From assembly GCF_003337485.1 (NCBI RefSeq), contig NZ_QPJJ01000013.1, forward strand, positions 24,698-88,697: DNA of 64,000 bases, written 5' to 3'. Every line of letters begins with the position of its first letter. The first letter of the stretch is position 1. Below are positions 9,313-17,501 of this stretch, in pieces. Origin of the DNA: Saliterribacillus persicus (GTDB lineage Bacteria > Bacillota > Bacilli > Bacillales > Amphibacillaceae). Both the position numbers and the translations under genes were made by a program. The notes below the pieces were generated by a model. That model searched no databases and was not told the DNA's origin. It was given only the letters and a program-made list of their open reading frames with translations.

Positions 9313-10254
9313 TTACTTCTGTACAATCTTTTTCAGTGCAAATCCTAAATCAATTATACCTAAGATTCGCATGAAATATATACCCCCTATAGGAAAAAGA
9401 ACAAGAAATACAATACTAATAATTGGTAAGGCAAGCGACTTTTCCTTTACATGCACGTAGTGGAAAATAAAAGAAAGTCCCTGAAGGATCAGTAATACGC
9501 CCGCTAAATGTGAAATGTTTATCGTTGCTAAATATAAATAAGAGGAGGTGTCCTCTGCGTTTATCCAAGAAATAATAATGGTGAAAAAATAGATCCACAA
9601 AATTATTTTCGGTAAATTGTATGTGCGAAACGGCGGAAAAGTTAATTTTTCCTCACGCTGTTTGTTCAAAATTTTATACGTTATCCATTGGCTAAGGAAT
9701 GCAATTGTCATTGCAAAGACAACGATGATTACTGGTAGTATATTCAATATACCCATCATTTGATCTTGTAATAATTCAAAATCCTCTGCACCTAACTGAT
9801 TAAGACCAAATGATTCAAACATATCTCGTGTCATGGTTAATGACTCATTAACGGTGCGTTCGTAGGCATCACGAATCGAAACACCTAATACACCTTCGAC
9901 AAATAAATAAATTGCTACAATACCAACTACCGCGCCTACTGTTCCCTGCGCCCATGTCTCATATGCGCGGTAATCATTACGAATAGCTAAGCCTAGCATC
10001 AATCCTGTTACTACCGCAAATATAGTAAGTGGCATTGTTACAGCTGTTGCCAACCACAAGGTAATAAATATTAAAATCATGCTGGCAACACTCACTACCT
10101 TCCAATCATGCTTTACCACATATAAAATAAATGGAATCGGCATAATAAAAAAGGTGACTATTTCTGCCCCCGGAATGAAAATGGTAAGCAGTAAAAGGAA
10201 AATATAGCTACCAGTATAAAGAAATGAATCTTTTACAACGCTTTGTTTCTTCAA
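9313..10254 (-). CDS. yybS: YybS family membrane protein (DUF2232)
   Basis: A 313-residue polytopic membrane protein with about eight hydrophobic helices and a central soluble loop (about 125-165). The family lies upstream of gdpP in nearly all Bacillaceae. Its function is not established, though distant similarity to ECF-type S components has been noted for DUF2232. The start is a TTG at 10254, with GGGGG eight bases upstream; no ATG fits. It is the first gene of the yybS-gdpP-rplI-dnaB cluster, 32 bases from gdpP. Confidence 0.88.
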   Translation of the reverse strand: MKKQSVVKDSFLYTGSYIFLLLLTIFIPGAEIVTFFIMPIPFILYVVKHDWKVVSVASMILIFITLWLATAVTMPLTIFAVVTGLMLGLAIRNDYRAYETWAQGTVGAVVGIVAIYLFVEGVLGVSIRDAYERTVNESLTMTRDMFESFGLNQLGAEDFELLQDQMMGILNILPVIIVVFAMTIAFLSQWITYKILNKQREEKLTFPPFRTYNLPKIILWIYFFTIIISWINAEDTSSYLYLATINISHLAGVLLILQGLSFIFHYVHVKEKSLALPIISIVFLVLFPIGGIYFMRILGIIDLGFALKKIVQK

Positions 10255-10305
10255 AGTTGTTAACCCCCATTAGTACATCTTTTCTCTATCACTTACATCT
10301 GTATG

Positions 10306-10339
10306 AAAAAGCACAGCTCTATAGTCTGCTGTGCTTTTT
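10306..10339. terminator. Perfect terminator hairpin in the yybS leader
   Basis: AAAAAGCACAGC (10306-10317) and GCTGTGCTTTTT (10328-10339) form a 12-bp perfect stem usable on either strand. No gene lies between it and the divergent HAD gene. It either ends a short minus-strand leader RNA ahead of yybS, an attenuator-like position, or blocks antisense reading. The remaining spacer, 10340-10630, holds no convincing gene. A TATAAT on the minus strand at 10496-10491 could start such a leader RNA. Confidence 0.6.
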
Positions 10340-10630
10340 ACGCAAAACATGTATTTTTTTAAGCTGATCCACGCTCGTGTATTCGAAAATCATGATTCAC
10401 CGCTACTTTTCAATAGAAAAATGCTTCATTTTCGTCTAACTTTTTTTCATCCGCTCAGTCTGCTCCTCAATTATTCTCTTATTATAAACGATTGCCCCAA
10501 GCATTGACAAATAGTTCTGCTTTTAGCCGGTAGCTAATGTCTTCACTTGATTGCTTTATTGCCTGAGGTGTTCATCCCATCCTTTTTAATTTATAATAAG
10601 GAAAGAAAAATATATTTAGGGGGCAAATCA

Positions 10631-11422
10631 ATGATACATACGCTGTTTTTTGATTTAGACGACACAATACTATGGGATAAAAAAAGTGTAAAAGAGGCAT
10701 TTAGGAAAACCTGTGCCTTAGCACAAGAAAAATATGACGTTGATCCTGAAATTTTAGAAACGGAAGTACGTAAGGCGGCTCAAGAATTATATGCAAGCTA
10801 TGAAACCTATGCATTCACGAAAATGATCGGTATTAACCCTTTTGAAGGATTATGGGGGAACTTTTTAGACGATCAGGATGATTTTAGAAAAATGGCGAGC
10901 ATTGTTCCTACCTACCGAAAGGATTCGTGGGTCGCTGGTTTAAGGGCTTTAAAAATCCAGGATGAAGCATTTGGAGCATATTTAGCCGAAGAATTTCCCC
11001 GGTTACGTAAAGAAAGTCCTTTTGTTTATGAAGGAACCTTTCCTATTCTTGAAAAATTACAAAAGCACTATAAGCTTTTATTGTTAACAAACGGTTCACC
11101 TGATTTGCAGCAAACCAAATTAACCATCACACCTGAAATCACAGACTATTTTGATCATGTTATCATTTCCGGCGCTTTTGGAAAAGGAAAGCCTGCCCCT
11201 GAAATTTTTGAGCATGCCCTAGAGACAGCTGGTGTAAATAAGGATGAGGTTCTGATGATTGGCGATAATTTGATGACAGATATTCTTGGAGCAAATCGAA
11301 CTGGAATTAAAAATGTATGGATCAATCGCGAGGACAATACAGCAACAGATGTACAACCTACCTATGAAATAACACACTTAGATGAATTATTTCCTTTATT
11401 AGAAAAATTGAATAAAGCTTAA
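10631..11422 (+). CDS. HAD-superfamily hydrolase
   Basis: A haloacid-dehalogenase-type phosphatase of about 263 residues. Motif I FDLDDTILWD carries the nucleophile and acid/base Asp, motif II is LLLTNGS, motif III is the Lys in GKGKPAPEIF, and motif IV is MIGDNLMTDILGA. An alpha-helical C1 cap lies between motifs I and II, as in YjjG/HAD-IA enzymes, which often act on nucleotides or sugar phosphates. The substrate is not predictable. The ATG at 10631 has AGGGGG eight bases upstream, and a TATAAT at 10592-10597 fits its promoter. It stands alone, divergent from yybS and convergent with serA, and is closed by a shared terminator. Confidence 0.9.
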   Translation: MIHTLFFDLDDTILWDKKSVKEAFRKTCALAQEKYDVDPEILETEVRKAAQELYASYETYAFTKMIGINPFEGLWGNFLDDQDDFRKMASIVPTYRKDSWVAGLRALKIQDEAFGAYLAEEFPRLRKESPFVYEGTFPILEKLQKHYKLLLLTNGSPDLQQTKLTITPEITDYFDHVIISGAFGKGKPAPEIFEHALETAGVNKDEVLMIGDNLMTDILGANRTGIKNVWINREDNTATDVQPTYEITHLDELFPLLEKLNKA

Positions 11423-11432
11423 AAGAAAGAAA

Positions 11433-11467
11433 GGGTGCAACTCATTTTAGTGAGTTGCACCCTTTTT
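11433..11467. terminator. Bidirectional terminator between the HAD gene and serA
   Basis: GGGTGCAACTCA (11433-11444) pairs perfectly with TGAGTTGCACCC (11451-11462), followed by five T on the plus strand. A-rich sequence on the other side suits the convergent serA transcript as well. Confidence 0.9.
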
Positions 11468-11470
11468 CTC

Positions 11471-13057
11471 TTATAATTCGATTACTGTTACCCCGTGAAT
11501 TTCTTCTAGGTCACGTAATAGGTTTAAATCTTCATCTTCTACATGTTTATCAACTGTAAGTATCATGATAGCTTCTCCACCTACGTCAGAACGTCCTACC
11601 TGCATTGCTGCAATATTGATATTCTTTTCAGCTAAAGAGCTACCTACTTTACCAATAACTCCTGGTTGGTCCGTATGATTAACAAAAATCATGTGTCCAT
11701 CAGGAATAACATCCACGCTATAATTATCAACTTGTACAATACGCGGTCCAAGTCCATTTAATAAAGTACCTGCTACTGTTCTAGTAGAAGATTTCGTTTT
11801 AACTTCAACTTTTAGTAAATTAGTGAAGCCTTTTGTTTGAGAAGACTTATGTTCATTTACTTCAATTCCACGTTTTTCAGCTAAGTAAGATGCGTTGACG
11901 TCATTTACGTGATCACCTAAGTGACGTTTTAATAAACCTTTAACTGTATTTCTTGTTAATGGTCCAACTTCAAATTCTGTTAACTCACCAGAATAAGATA
12001 CATTGATTTCTTCAATAACTCCTTCACACACATGCGTTAAGAAGGTACCAAGTTTTTCAGAAAGATTAAAATATGGTTCAATTTTATTTAATATTTCTTT
12101 TGGTACAGAAGGTAAGTTTACAGGGTTTCTTGCTACACCCTCTGTTAAGTAACGAACCACATCATGACTTACATCAATTGCTACATTTTCCTGTGCTTCT
12201 ACCGTGCTAGCACCTAAGTGCGGAGTTGCAATCACTTCAGGAAGATCTAACAAGCAATGGTCTGTAGCTGGTTCTTCTTCAAACACATCTAAAGCTGCCC
12301 CTGCTACCTTACCATCTTTAATTGCATCATATAATGCATCCTCATCGATAATTCCACCACGAGCACAGTTTATGATTTGTACGCCATCCTTCATTTTATC
12401 GAATGCCGCTTTATTAATCATATGCTTCGTTTCTTTTAATAATGGCGTATGAACTGTAATAAAGTCTGCTACTTTGATTACATCTTCAACCGTACCATAA
12501 TCAATACCTAGCTTTTCAGCACGATCCTTCGTTAGGAATGGATCATAACCGATTACTTTCATTCGTTGTCCTTTAGCACGCATAGCCACTTCTACACCAA
12601 TACGTCCCATTCCAATAACACCAAGTGTCTTTCCTTTTAACTCTACCCCTACGTGCGTTTTACGATCCCATTTCTTATTCTTAAGGGATAGGAATGCTTG
12701 TGGGATGTTTCTTGCTAAAGACATTAGCATTGCAACAGTATGCTCAGCTGCAGAATTCGTATTACCGTCAGGTGCGTTTACTACTATTACCCCATACTCG
12801 GTAGCGGCGCTTAAATCTATATTATCTACACCTACACCCGCACGTCCGATAATTTTTAAATTTTTAGCTTGGCTAATAATATCACGTGTCACCTTTGTTT
12901 GACTTCTCACAAGTAAAGCGTCGTAGCTACCAATTTTTTCAGCTAACTCATCTGCTGAAAGATCTGTTTGTACATCAACTTCAATACCCTCTGCTGCACG
13001 TAATGGTTGAATACCGTCTTCACTAAGTGGATCACTAATTAGTACTTTATAAGTCAT
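11471..13057 (-). CDS. serA: D-3-phosphoglycerate dehydrogenase
   Basis: It oxidises 3-phosphoglycerate to 3-phosphohydroxypyruvate with NAD+, the first step of serine synthesis. The 528 residues comprise the catalytic domain with the NAD motif GMGRIG (149-154) and catalytic Arg233 (CARGG), Glu262 (FEEEP) and His280 (ATPHLG). An intervening ASB domain (about 320-450) and a C-terminal ACT domain follow (VNHTDQPGVIGKVGS), as in the long SerA type. AGGAGG precedes the ATG at 13057. A T-box leader precedes it, so it responds to an uncharged tRNA, presumably tRNA-Ser. In B. subtilis serA lies elsewhere on the chromosome. Confidence 0.97.
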   Translation of the reverse strand: MTYKVLISDPLSEDGIQPLRAAEGIEVDVQTDLSADELAEKIGSYDALLVRSQTKVTRDIISQAKNLKIIGRAGVGVDNIDLSAATEYGVIVVNAPDGNTNSAAEHTVAMLMSLARNIPQAFLSLKNKKWDRKTHVGVELKGKTLGVIGMGRIGVEVAMRAKGQRMKVIGYDPFLTKDRAEKLGIDYGTVEDVIKVADFITVHTPLLKETKHMINKAAFDKMKDGVQIINCARGGIIDEDALYDAIKDGKVAGAALDVFEEEPATDHCLLDLPEVIATPHLGASTVEAQENVAIDVSHDVVRYLTEGVARNPVNLPSVPKEILNKIEPYFNLSEKLGTFLTHVCEGVIEEINVSYSGELTEFEVGPLTRNTVKGLLKRHLGDHVNDVNASYLAEKRGIEVNEHKSSQTKGFTNLLKVEVKTKSSTRTVAGTLLNGLGPRIVQVDNYSVDVIPDGHMIFVNHTDQPGVIGKVGSSLAEKNINIAAMQVGRSDVGGEAIMILTVDKHVEDEDLNLLRDLEEIHGVTVIEL

Positions 13058-13154
13058 TTTTGTACCTCCTAATGGAATATATTTTGTATGCATAATACGG
13101 TGAAGCCTTTTTCATTTCTTCATGGTAAACGAAAGCTTGAGATAATTTACCAAA

Positions 13155-13465
13155 ATAAAAAAACTTCCCACCCCCTACTTGTAGAATTGGTAAGGGGCGA
13201 AAAGTTGAACTTACGCGGTACCACCCTTTTTTGTTGCAGGACGCAACCTTCATTGGCATCTTTTATAACGACTTTTCGCCGAACAGACCTACTCTTTTTT
13301 CAATCTGCCTACTCCGAAGGGCTACTCTAACTTATGCATACTGGTTTACACCAACCACCAGCTCTCTACAATGCGCTAACGCTAGAATCTGTCTTCATCC
13401 TCGTATTTATTTTTTTAAGAATTTTGAATTTTCATTTATCATAGCAGAATTAGAGATATTGTCAA
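13155..13465 (-). promoter_or_regulatory. T-box leader and promoter of serA, probably serine-responsive
   Basis: Promoter on the minus strand: TTGACA (13465-13460), 16 bases, TATGAT (13443-13438). The leader carries the Stem I apical pattern (GAGAGCTGGTGGTTGGTG), the invariant T-box GGGTGGTACCGCG (13226-13214), and a terminator stem (CCCC and GGGG arms, then seven T) near 13190-13155. By alignment with the serS leader below, the specifier triplet could be AGC (13323-13321), a serine codon. The specifier call is tentative; the T-box itself is certain. Bases 13466-13715 hold nothing I can assign. Confidence 0.92.
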
Positions 13466-13715
13466 TATATATTACAAAAGATTTTCTTTTGTAAGCGTTT
13501 TTTATTTAAAATTGAAGAGAAAATATGATATTTTTGTGATTTTTTAGCTCGAAACACGAACATTATTCTTATTTTTATACATAATAGTCGGTTATTTTAG
13601 AAATCCTACTAGCTTATTATAGAATGATCACATGAAAAAAGAAGGAATGAAGCTTTTTGTGCCGAAAGTTATAGTATATAAAGATATACCTTCTGGTAGC
13701 TGAGGAGTGATTCTA

Positions 13716-14045
13716 ATGCGCATATATTTAGTTGTATTGTTTTTGGGATTTATTATTATTTCATATCAACAGTTTACCATGGCTAACCCAGTTACTTCTA
13801 TATTAGGTCTAATTGGTGCAGGTATGATATTACTTTCGTTGTGGGGTATTTTAAAGAGAAAAACATTATTCTTACAAATTGGCATACTCTTCTTTGGCAT
13901 TTATACGCTATATGCCTTAAGTGTAATGACGTGGATGATATACTCCAAAGAAGCAGTAGTCTCTATTGTTTTTATCCTTGTGCTCTGTGGTTTAAATATT
14001 GTGGCAATACTAAAAATGTTTCGTTTTAAAAATGAAATAAATTAA
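13716..14045 (+). CDS. Four-helix membrane protein, function unknown
   Basis: A 109-residue, almost wholly hydrophobic protein with four predicted transmembrane helices (about 2-17, 25-43, 48-69 and 77-98) and a basic C-terminus (FRFKNEIN). The ATG at 13716 is chosen because GAGGAG stands nine bases before it; an in-frame GTG nine bases earlier lies inside that ribosome site. It is a single plus-strand gene among minus-strand ones and close to no recognisable partner. No family is recognised. Confidence 0.65.
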   Translation: MRIYLVVLFLGFIIISYQQFTMANPVTSILGLIGAGMILLSLWGILKRKTLFLQIGILFFGIYTLYALSVMTWMIYSKEAVVSIVFILVLCGLNIVAILKMFRFKNEIN

Positions 14046-14205
14046 CTAGAATTGAATTTTTGCTGAGAATATCTATAGGCGAGTTAGTCTTTTTAATACG
14101 GGTAGATAGCAACCTAATCTAGCATGTGTTGTTGGTTATAATATGTTTCTTTATATTCGGATAATCGTTGGTGATGCTTTTACTTATCTGTTTTAGAGTT
14201 TTCAT

Positions 14206-14385
14206 CTAATACCTTTTCTTGTTGCCAATCTTTTTTTCTTCTTCCTCTTCTTCTAGCCTCTCCTCTTCTTTCTCTGCAATTACTTTTTGAAAATCATTAT
14301 AAACAGTAAATCCAAAAATGAATAATATAATAGCTAGAGCTGTTAATAAAACGCCTACTGTCCAATAATAATATTTAATATGCAA
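14206..14385 (-). CDS. Small TTG-start membrane protein with acidic coiled tail
   Basis: A 59-codon frame begins at the TTG at 14385, with AGAGAGGTG about six bases upstream. It encodes HIKYYYW, a single transmembrane helix (about 9-28), then a highly charged tail (AEKEEERLEEEEEEKK and a basic KNKKRY-like end). The composition, one N-terminal anchor plus a charged cytoplasmic helix, is typical of real small membrane proteins and unlikely by chance. It lies between the plus-strand membrane protein and the rpsR terminator. Function is unknown. I see nothing else in 14046-14205 or 14386-14600. Confidence 0.65.
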   Translation of the reverse strand: MHIKYYYWTVGVLLTALAIILFIFGFTVYNDFQKVIAEKEEERLEEEEEEKKIGNKKRY

Positions 14386-14606
14386 ATAAACACCTCTCTT
14401 AACGCATCTTCATAGCAATAATTAATTTACAAAATATTCCACACATTTATCCTATGAAATAATTTGAAACATCATTCCTACTAGTTAAGCAGAGGTGAAT
14501 TTCTTTTTTGCCTATTAAAACCTTATTATATCTGCTTTTCTATTACTTTTATTTAAATCGAAAGTTTTTCATAATGTATCCAAGTATTCATAATTATTTA
14601 TACAAT

Positions 14607-14641
14607 GAAAAAAGGCATGATAGGTGTTATCCTATCATGCC
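14607..14641 (-). terminator. Terminator of the rpsF-ssb-rpsR operon
   Basis: GGCATGATAGG (14614-14624) pairs perfectly with CCTATCATGCC (14631-14641). On the minus strand six T follow. It lies 18 bases after the rpsR stop. Confidence 0.92.
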
Positions 14642-14658
14642 CTTCTTATTTATAATGC

Positions 14659-14889
<231 letters not shown>

Positions 14890-14926
14890 TTAAATACCCT
14901 CCTTTACTATATATTTTAAATTATCA

Positions 14927-15427
14927 TTAAAACGGCAAGTCATCATCCGAGATGTCAATTGGTTCGCCGCTATCTTTAAATGGATCTTGGTTATTGTTGT
15001 TATTTGAATTGTTTTGATTTTGATTCTGTGATGGATTTTGTTGGTTCTGATTAGGATTATTATATCCTTGAGATCCTTGTCCACCTGATTGACCTCCAGA
15101 AGTCGCACCTTTTGTCTCTAAGAACTGCACAGAGTCAGCCACGATTTCTGTTATAAAAACTCGATTTCCTTCTTGGTTATCAAAGCTTCTTGTTTGTACA
15201 CGGCCATCCACACCAACCATACTACCTTTTTTCATGTAGTTAGCCAGGTTTTCAGCAGGGCGACGCCAAACAACACAATTGATGAAATCTGCTTCTCTTT
15301 CTCCTTGTTGATTAGAAAAAGGTCGGTTTACAGCTAGAGTAAAATTAGCAACTGCTACGCCACTTGGTGTATAGCGTAAATCTGGATCTTTCGTTAACCT
15401 GCCGACTAACACGACACGATTCAACAT
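14927..15427 (-). CDS. ssb: Single-stranded DNA-binding protein
   Basis: It coats single-stranded DNA during replication, repair and recombination. The OB-fold spans about residues 1-105 ([35 protein letters not shown]). A Gln/Asn/Gly-rich flexible linker follows, and then the acidic tip DDDLPF that recruits partner proteins. The start is the ATG at 15427 (166 residues), with AAGGAG eight bases upstream; an in-frame GTG at 15436 sits on that site. It lies between rpsF and rpsR, as in Bacillus, where the operon links translation and DNA repair control. Confidence 0.97.
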   Translation of the reverse strand: MLNRVVLVGRLTKDPDLRYTPSGVAVANFTLAVNRPFSNQQGEREADFINCVVWRRPAENLANYMKKGSMVGVDGRVQTRSFDNQEGNRVFITEIVADSVQFLETKGATSGGQSGGQGSQGYNNPNQNQQNPSQNQNQNNSNNNNNQDPFKDSGEPIDISDDDLPF

Positions 15428-15439
15428 CAGAACCACTCC

Positions 15440-15730
15440 TTATTGGTCATCTTCACGTATAGCAATGTGACGAATAATATCGTCAGAGAACTTTGCTTGA
15501 CGATCAAATTCATTAATAGCTTTTTCGTCACCTTTGAAATTGATTAATACATAGTATCCATCACGGTAGTCATTGATTTCATAAGCAAGACGTTTCTTAC
15601 CTTTTTCATCAACTTTCACGATTTCCGCACCATTATCAGATAGGTAAGCATTAAAACGCTCTACTAAAGCAGTTTGTGCATCCTCTTCAATGTCTGGGCG
15701 GATGATGTACATAATTTCGTAGTTTCTCAT
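15440..15730 (-). CDS. rpsF: 30S ribosomal protein S6
   Basis: S6, 96 residues, binds S18 and 16S rRNA. It has the typical [16 protein letters not shown] start, [22 protein letters not shown] core and [20 protein letters not shown] end. AGGAGGTG precedes the ATG. It is the first gene of rpsF-ssb-rpsR, and its leader contains a hairpin that could be the S6:S18 feedback site. Confidence 0.98.
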   Translation of the reverse strand: MRNYEIMYIIRPDIEEDAQTALVERFNAYLSDNGAEIVKVDEKGKKRLAYEINDYRDGYYVLINFKGDEKAINEFDRQAKFSDDIIRHIAIREDDQ

Positions 15731-15758
15731 CCGGTTACACCTCCTTTTGGACTTAACG

Positions 15759-15779
15759 GCTCTATTTTTTTAATAGAGC
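15759..15779 (-). promoter_or_regulatory. Hairpin in the rpsF leader, candidate S6:S18 autoregulatory element
   Basis: On the minus strand GCTCTAT and ATAGAGC form a 7-bp stem immediately followed by CCG, upstream of the ribosome site. Known S6:S18 leader elements present a CCG-containing bulge near a stem. The resemblance is partial, so this is a candidate only. Confidence 0.35.
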
Positions 15780-15812
15780 AAGGAGTAATAGTTTTATTAC
15801 TCACAATGTGTT

Positions 15813-15841
15813 ATTATATCAAATTTAAAATTATAATGCAA
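15813..15841 (-). promoter_or_regulatory. rpsF operon promoter
   Basis: On the minus strand TTGCAT (15841-15836), 17 bases, TATAAT (15818-15813), about 80 bases before the rpsF start. Confidence 0.75.
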
Positions 15842-15867
15842 ATATACTTTTACTTCGAATGATCCTT

Positions 15868-16968
15868 TTACACATTAAAGCGGAAATGCATTACATCGCC
15901 GTCTTTCACCAAGTATTCTTTACCTTCTAGCCTTACTCTTCCTTTTTCCTTAGCCGCTACCATAGTACCAGCTTCAGCTAAGTCATCATAAGATACCGTC
16001 TCTGCACGGATGAAGCCTTTTTCAAAATCTGTATGAATAATTCCTGCTGCTTGTGGTGCTTTGATTCCTTTTTTAAAGGTCCAAGCTCTTACTTCTTGTT
16101 CTCCTGCTGTAAAGTAAGTAGCAAGTCCAAGTAAGTGATACGTAGCTTTTATTAATTGGTCTAATCCTGATTCAGGAATACCCAACTCTTCTAGGAACAT
16201 TTCCTTCTCTTCCCCATCTAACTCTGCAATCTCAGATTCCACTTTAGCACTTATAACAATTACTTCTGCTTCATCTGTCGCTGCAAATTCTCTTACTTTC
16301 TGAACATTAGGGTTTTCTTCCGCATCTAATAATTCATCTTCCCCTACATTTGCTACATATAAAACTGCCTTATTCGTTAGCAAGTGAAGGCCTTTCACTA
16401 GCTTTTGTTGATCATCAGTAAATTCTATTGCTCTAGCTGGTATTTCTTCTTCAAAGGATTCCTGCAATTTCACTAATACATCATATTCAGCTACTGCGTC
16501 CTTATCTCTTTGTCTCGCCAGCTTCTCTACTCGTGCCAATCGTTTTGTTACCGTTTCTAAGTCAGCTAAAATTAATTCTAAGTTAATTGTTTCAATATCA
16601 GATATGGGATCTACTTGTCCAGAAACATGTGTGATGTTTTCATCAACAAAGCAACGAACCACATGACAAATAGCATCTACTTGACGAATATGAGATAAAA
16701 ACTGATTTCCTAGTCCTTCTCCCTTACTTGCCCCTTTTACAATACCTGCTATATCTGTAAATTCAAAGGCTGTCGGTATTGTTTTCTTCGGTTTCACCAA
16801 TTCTGTTAATTTATCTAACCTAGCATCTGGTACTTCTACAATTCCCACGTTGGGATCAATTGTACAAAATGGATAATTAGCAGATTCTGCACCTGCTTGT
16901 GTAATTGCGTTAAATAAGGTTGACTTACCCACGTTAGGTAACCCAACAATTCCTGCTGTTAATGCCAT
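15868..16968 (-). CDS. ychF: Redox-regulated ATPase YchF (Obg-family)
   Basis: An Obg-related P-loop protein that prefers ATP and associates with ribosomes. Residues from the ATG at 16968 give 366 aa. The G1 motif is GLPNVGKST at about 9-17, followed by DIAGIVKGASKGEGLGNQFL (switch II), a coiled-coil insertion and a C-terminal TGS-like domain (AWTFKKGIKAPQAAGIIHTDFEKGFIRAE, given here only as a landmark in pieces: AWTFKKG, HTDFEKGFIRAE). AAGGAG precedes the chosen ATG; a GTG four codons earlier overlaps it. It is transcribed toward rpsF, as in B. subtilis yyaF. Confidence 0.96.
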   Translation of the reverse strand: MALTAGIVGLPNVGKSTLFNAITQAGAESANYPFCTIDPNVGIVEVPDARLDKLTELVKPKKTIPTAFEFTDIAGIVKGASKGEGLGNQFLSHIRQVDAICHVVRCFVDENITHVSGQVDPISDIETINLELILADLETVTKRLARVEKLARQRDKDAVAEYDVLVKLQESFEEEIPARAIEFTDDQQKLVKGLHLLTNKAVLYVANVGEDELLDAEENPNVQKVREFAATDEAEVIVISAKVESEIAELDGEEKEMFLEELGIPESGLDQLIKATYHLLGLATYFTAGEQEVRAWTFKKGIKAPQAAGIIHTDFEKGFIRAETVSYDDLAEAGTMVAAKEKGRVRLEGKEYLVKDGDVMHFRFNV

Positions 16969-17083
16969 AAAAACTTTCACTCCTTAAGGATACCGTCCAT
17001 ATGAACGTTTCGTTATTATTATAGTTATACGTAACATACTTTACAAGTCGAGATAAATCTATAATAGAAGGGGGTTTGATGTA

Positions 17084-17173
17084 ATGATTGAATTTTCCTC
17101 TATAAGAAACCTTGTTACCCCACATTTTTTTAAGCAAAAAAATAAATTTGTTCCACGTGAAACAAATTTATAA
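17084..17173 (+). CDS. Possible 29-codon ORF spanning parS
   Basis: ATG at 17084 follows AGAAGGGGG by nine bases and reads 29 codons (MIEFSSIRNLV and onward) to TAA, passing through the parS site. The ribosome site is good, but no homologue is recognised and a 29-codon frame can arise by chance. Recorded as uncertain. Confidence 0.25.
   Translation: MIEFSSIRNLVTPHFFKQKNKFVPRETNL
17144..17169 (-). terminator. Terminator of yyzM built on a parS site
   Basis: The flanks of parS extend its palindrome to 13-bp arms with one mismatch (AAATTTGTT on the left, AACAAATTT on the right). On the minus strand this stem is followed by ATTTTTTTGC, a normal intrinsic-terminator tail, 35-60 bases after the yyzM stop. 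Confidence 0.6.
17149..17164. promoter_or_regulatory. parS: parS centromere site 1
   Basis: TGTTCCACGTGAAACA matches the Bacillus parS consensus TGTTNCACGTGAAACA exactly. ParB (Spo0J) loads and spreads from such sites, and ParA/SMC then act in origin segregation. Located about 3.3 kb from parB and 13 kb from oriC. Confidence 0.95.
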
Positions 17174-17207
17174 TCATTTTAACATGACTATTATCTATCC
17201 ATTCCAA

Positions 17208-17405
17208 TTATGCACCAGCCTTAACTAATACACGTTTCATCTTTTGCTCAAATCGTTTCCTCGGTAACATAACACTATGGCCACAACCCTCGCATTTAAT
17301 TCGTATATCCATTCCCATGCGGATGATCTTCCATCTGTTTTCTCCACAGGGATGTTGTTTTTTCATCTCAACTACATCGTTTAATTCAAATTCTTTATCA
17401 GCCAT
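17208..17405 (-). CDS. yyzM: DUF951 zinc-ribbon-like protein (YyzM family)
   Basis: 65 residues from the ATG at 17405, which GGAGGTGATGAC precedes. The sequence has HPCG at about 20 and CEGCGH at about 41-46, giving three cysteines and a histidine that could hold a metal. The conserved pattern ELNDVVEMKKQHPCG...W.I.RMG.DIRIKC identifies DUF951, found next to parB/ychF in most Firmicutes. The cellular role is unknown. An in-frame extension of 29 hydrophobic residues upstream lacks a ribosome site and is not used. Confidence 0.9.
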   Translation of the reverse strand: MADKEFELNDVVEMKKQHPCGENRWKIIRMGMDIRIKCEGCGHSVMLPRKRFEQKMKRVLVKAGA

Positions 17406-17501
17406 GTCATCACCTCCACCACTTCTATTCATAAATAATAAATTGATTCGCTTTACTATTAATAGTATATGAAAAGTTAACAGAAAGCACAATGAATTCC
17501 T

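Noticed and set aside
13047..13494. Small frames in the serA leader
   Set aside because: The segment is a T-box RNA; its structure accounts for the bases.
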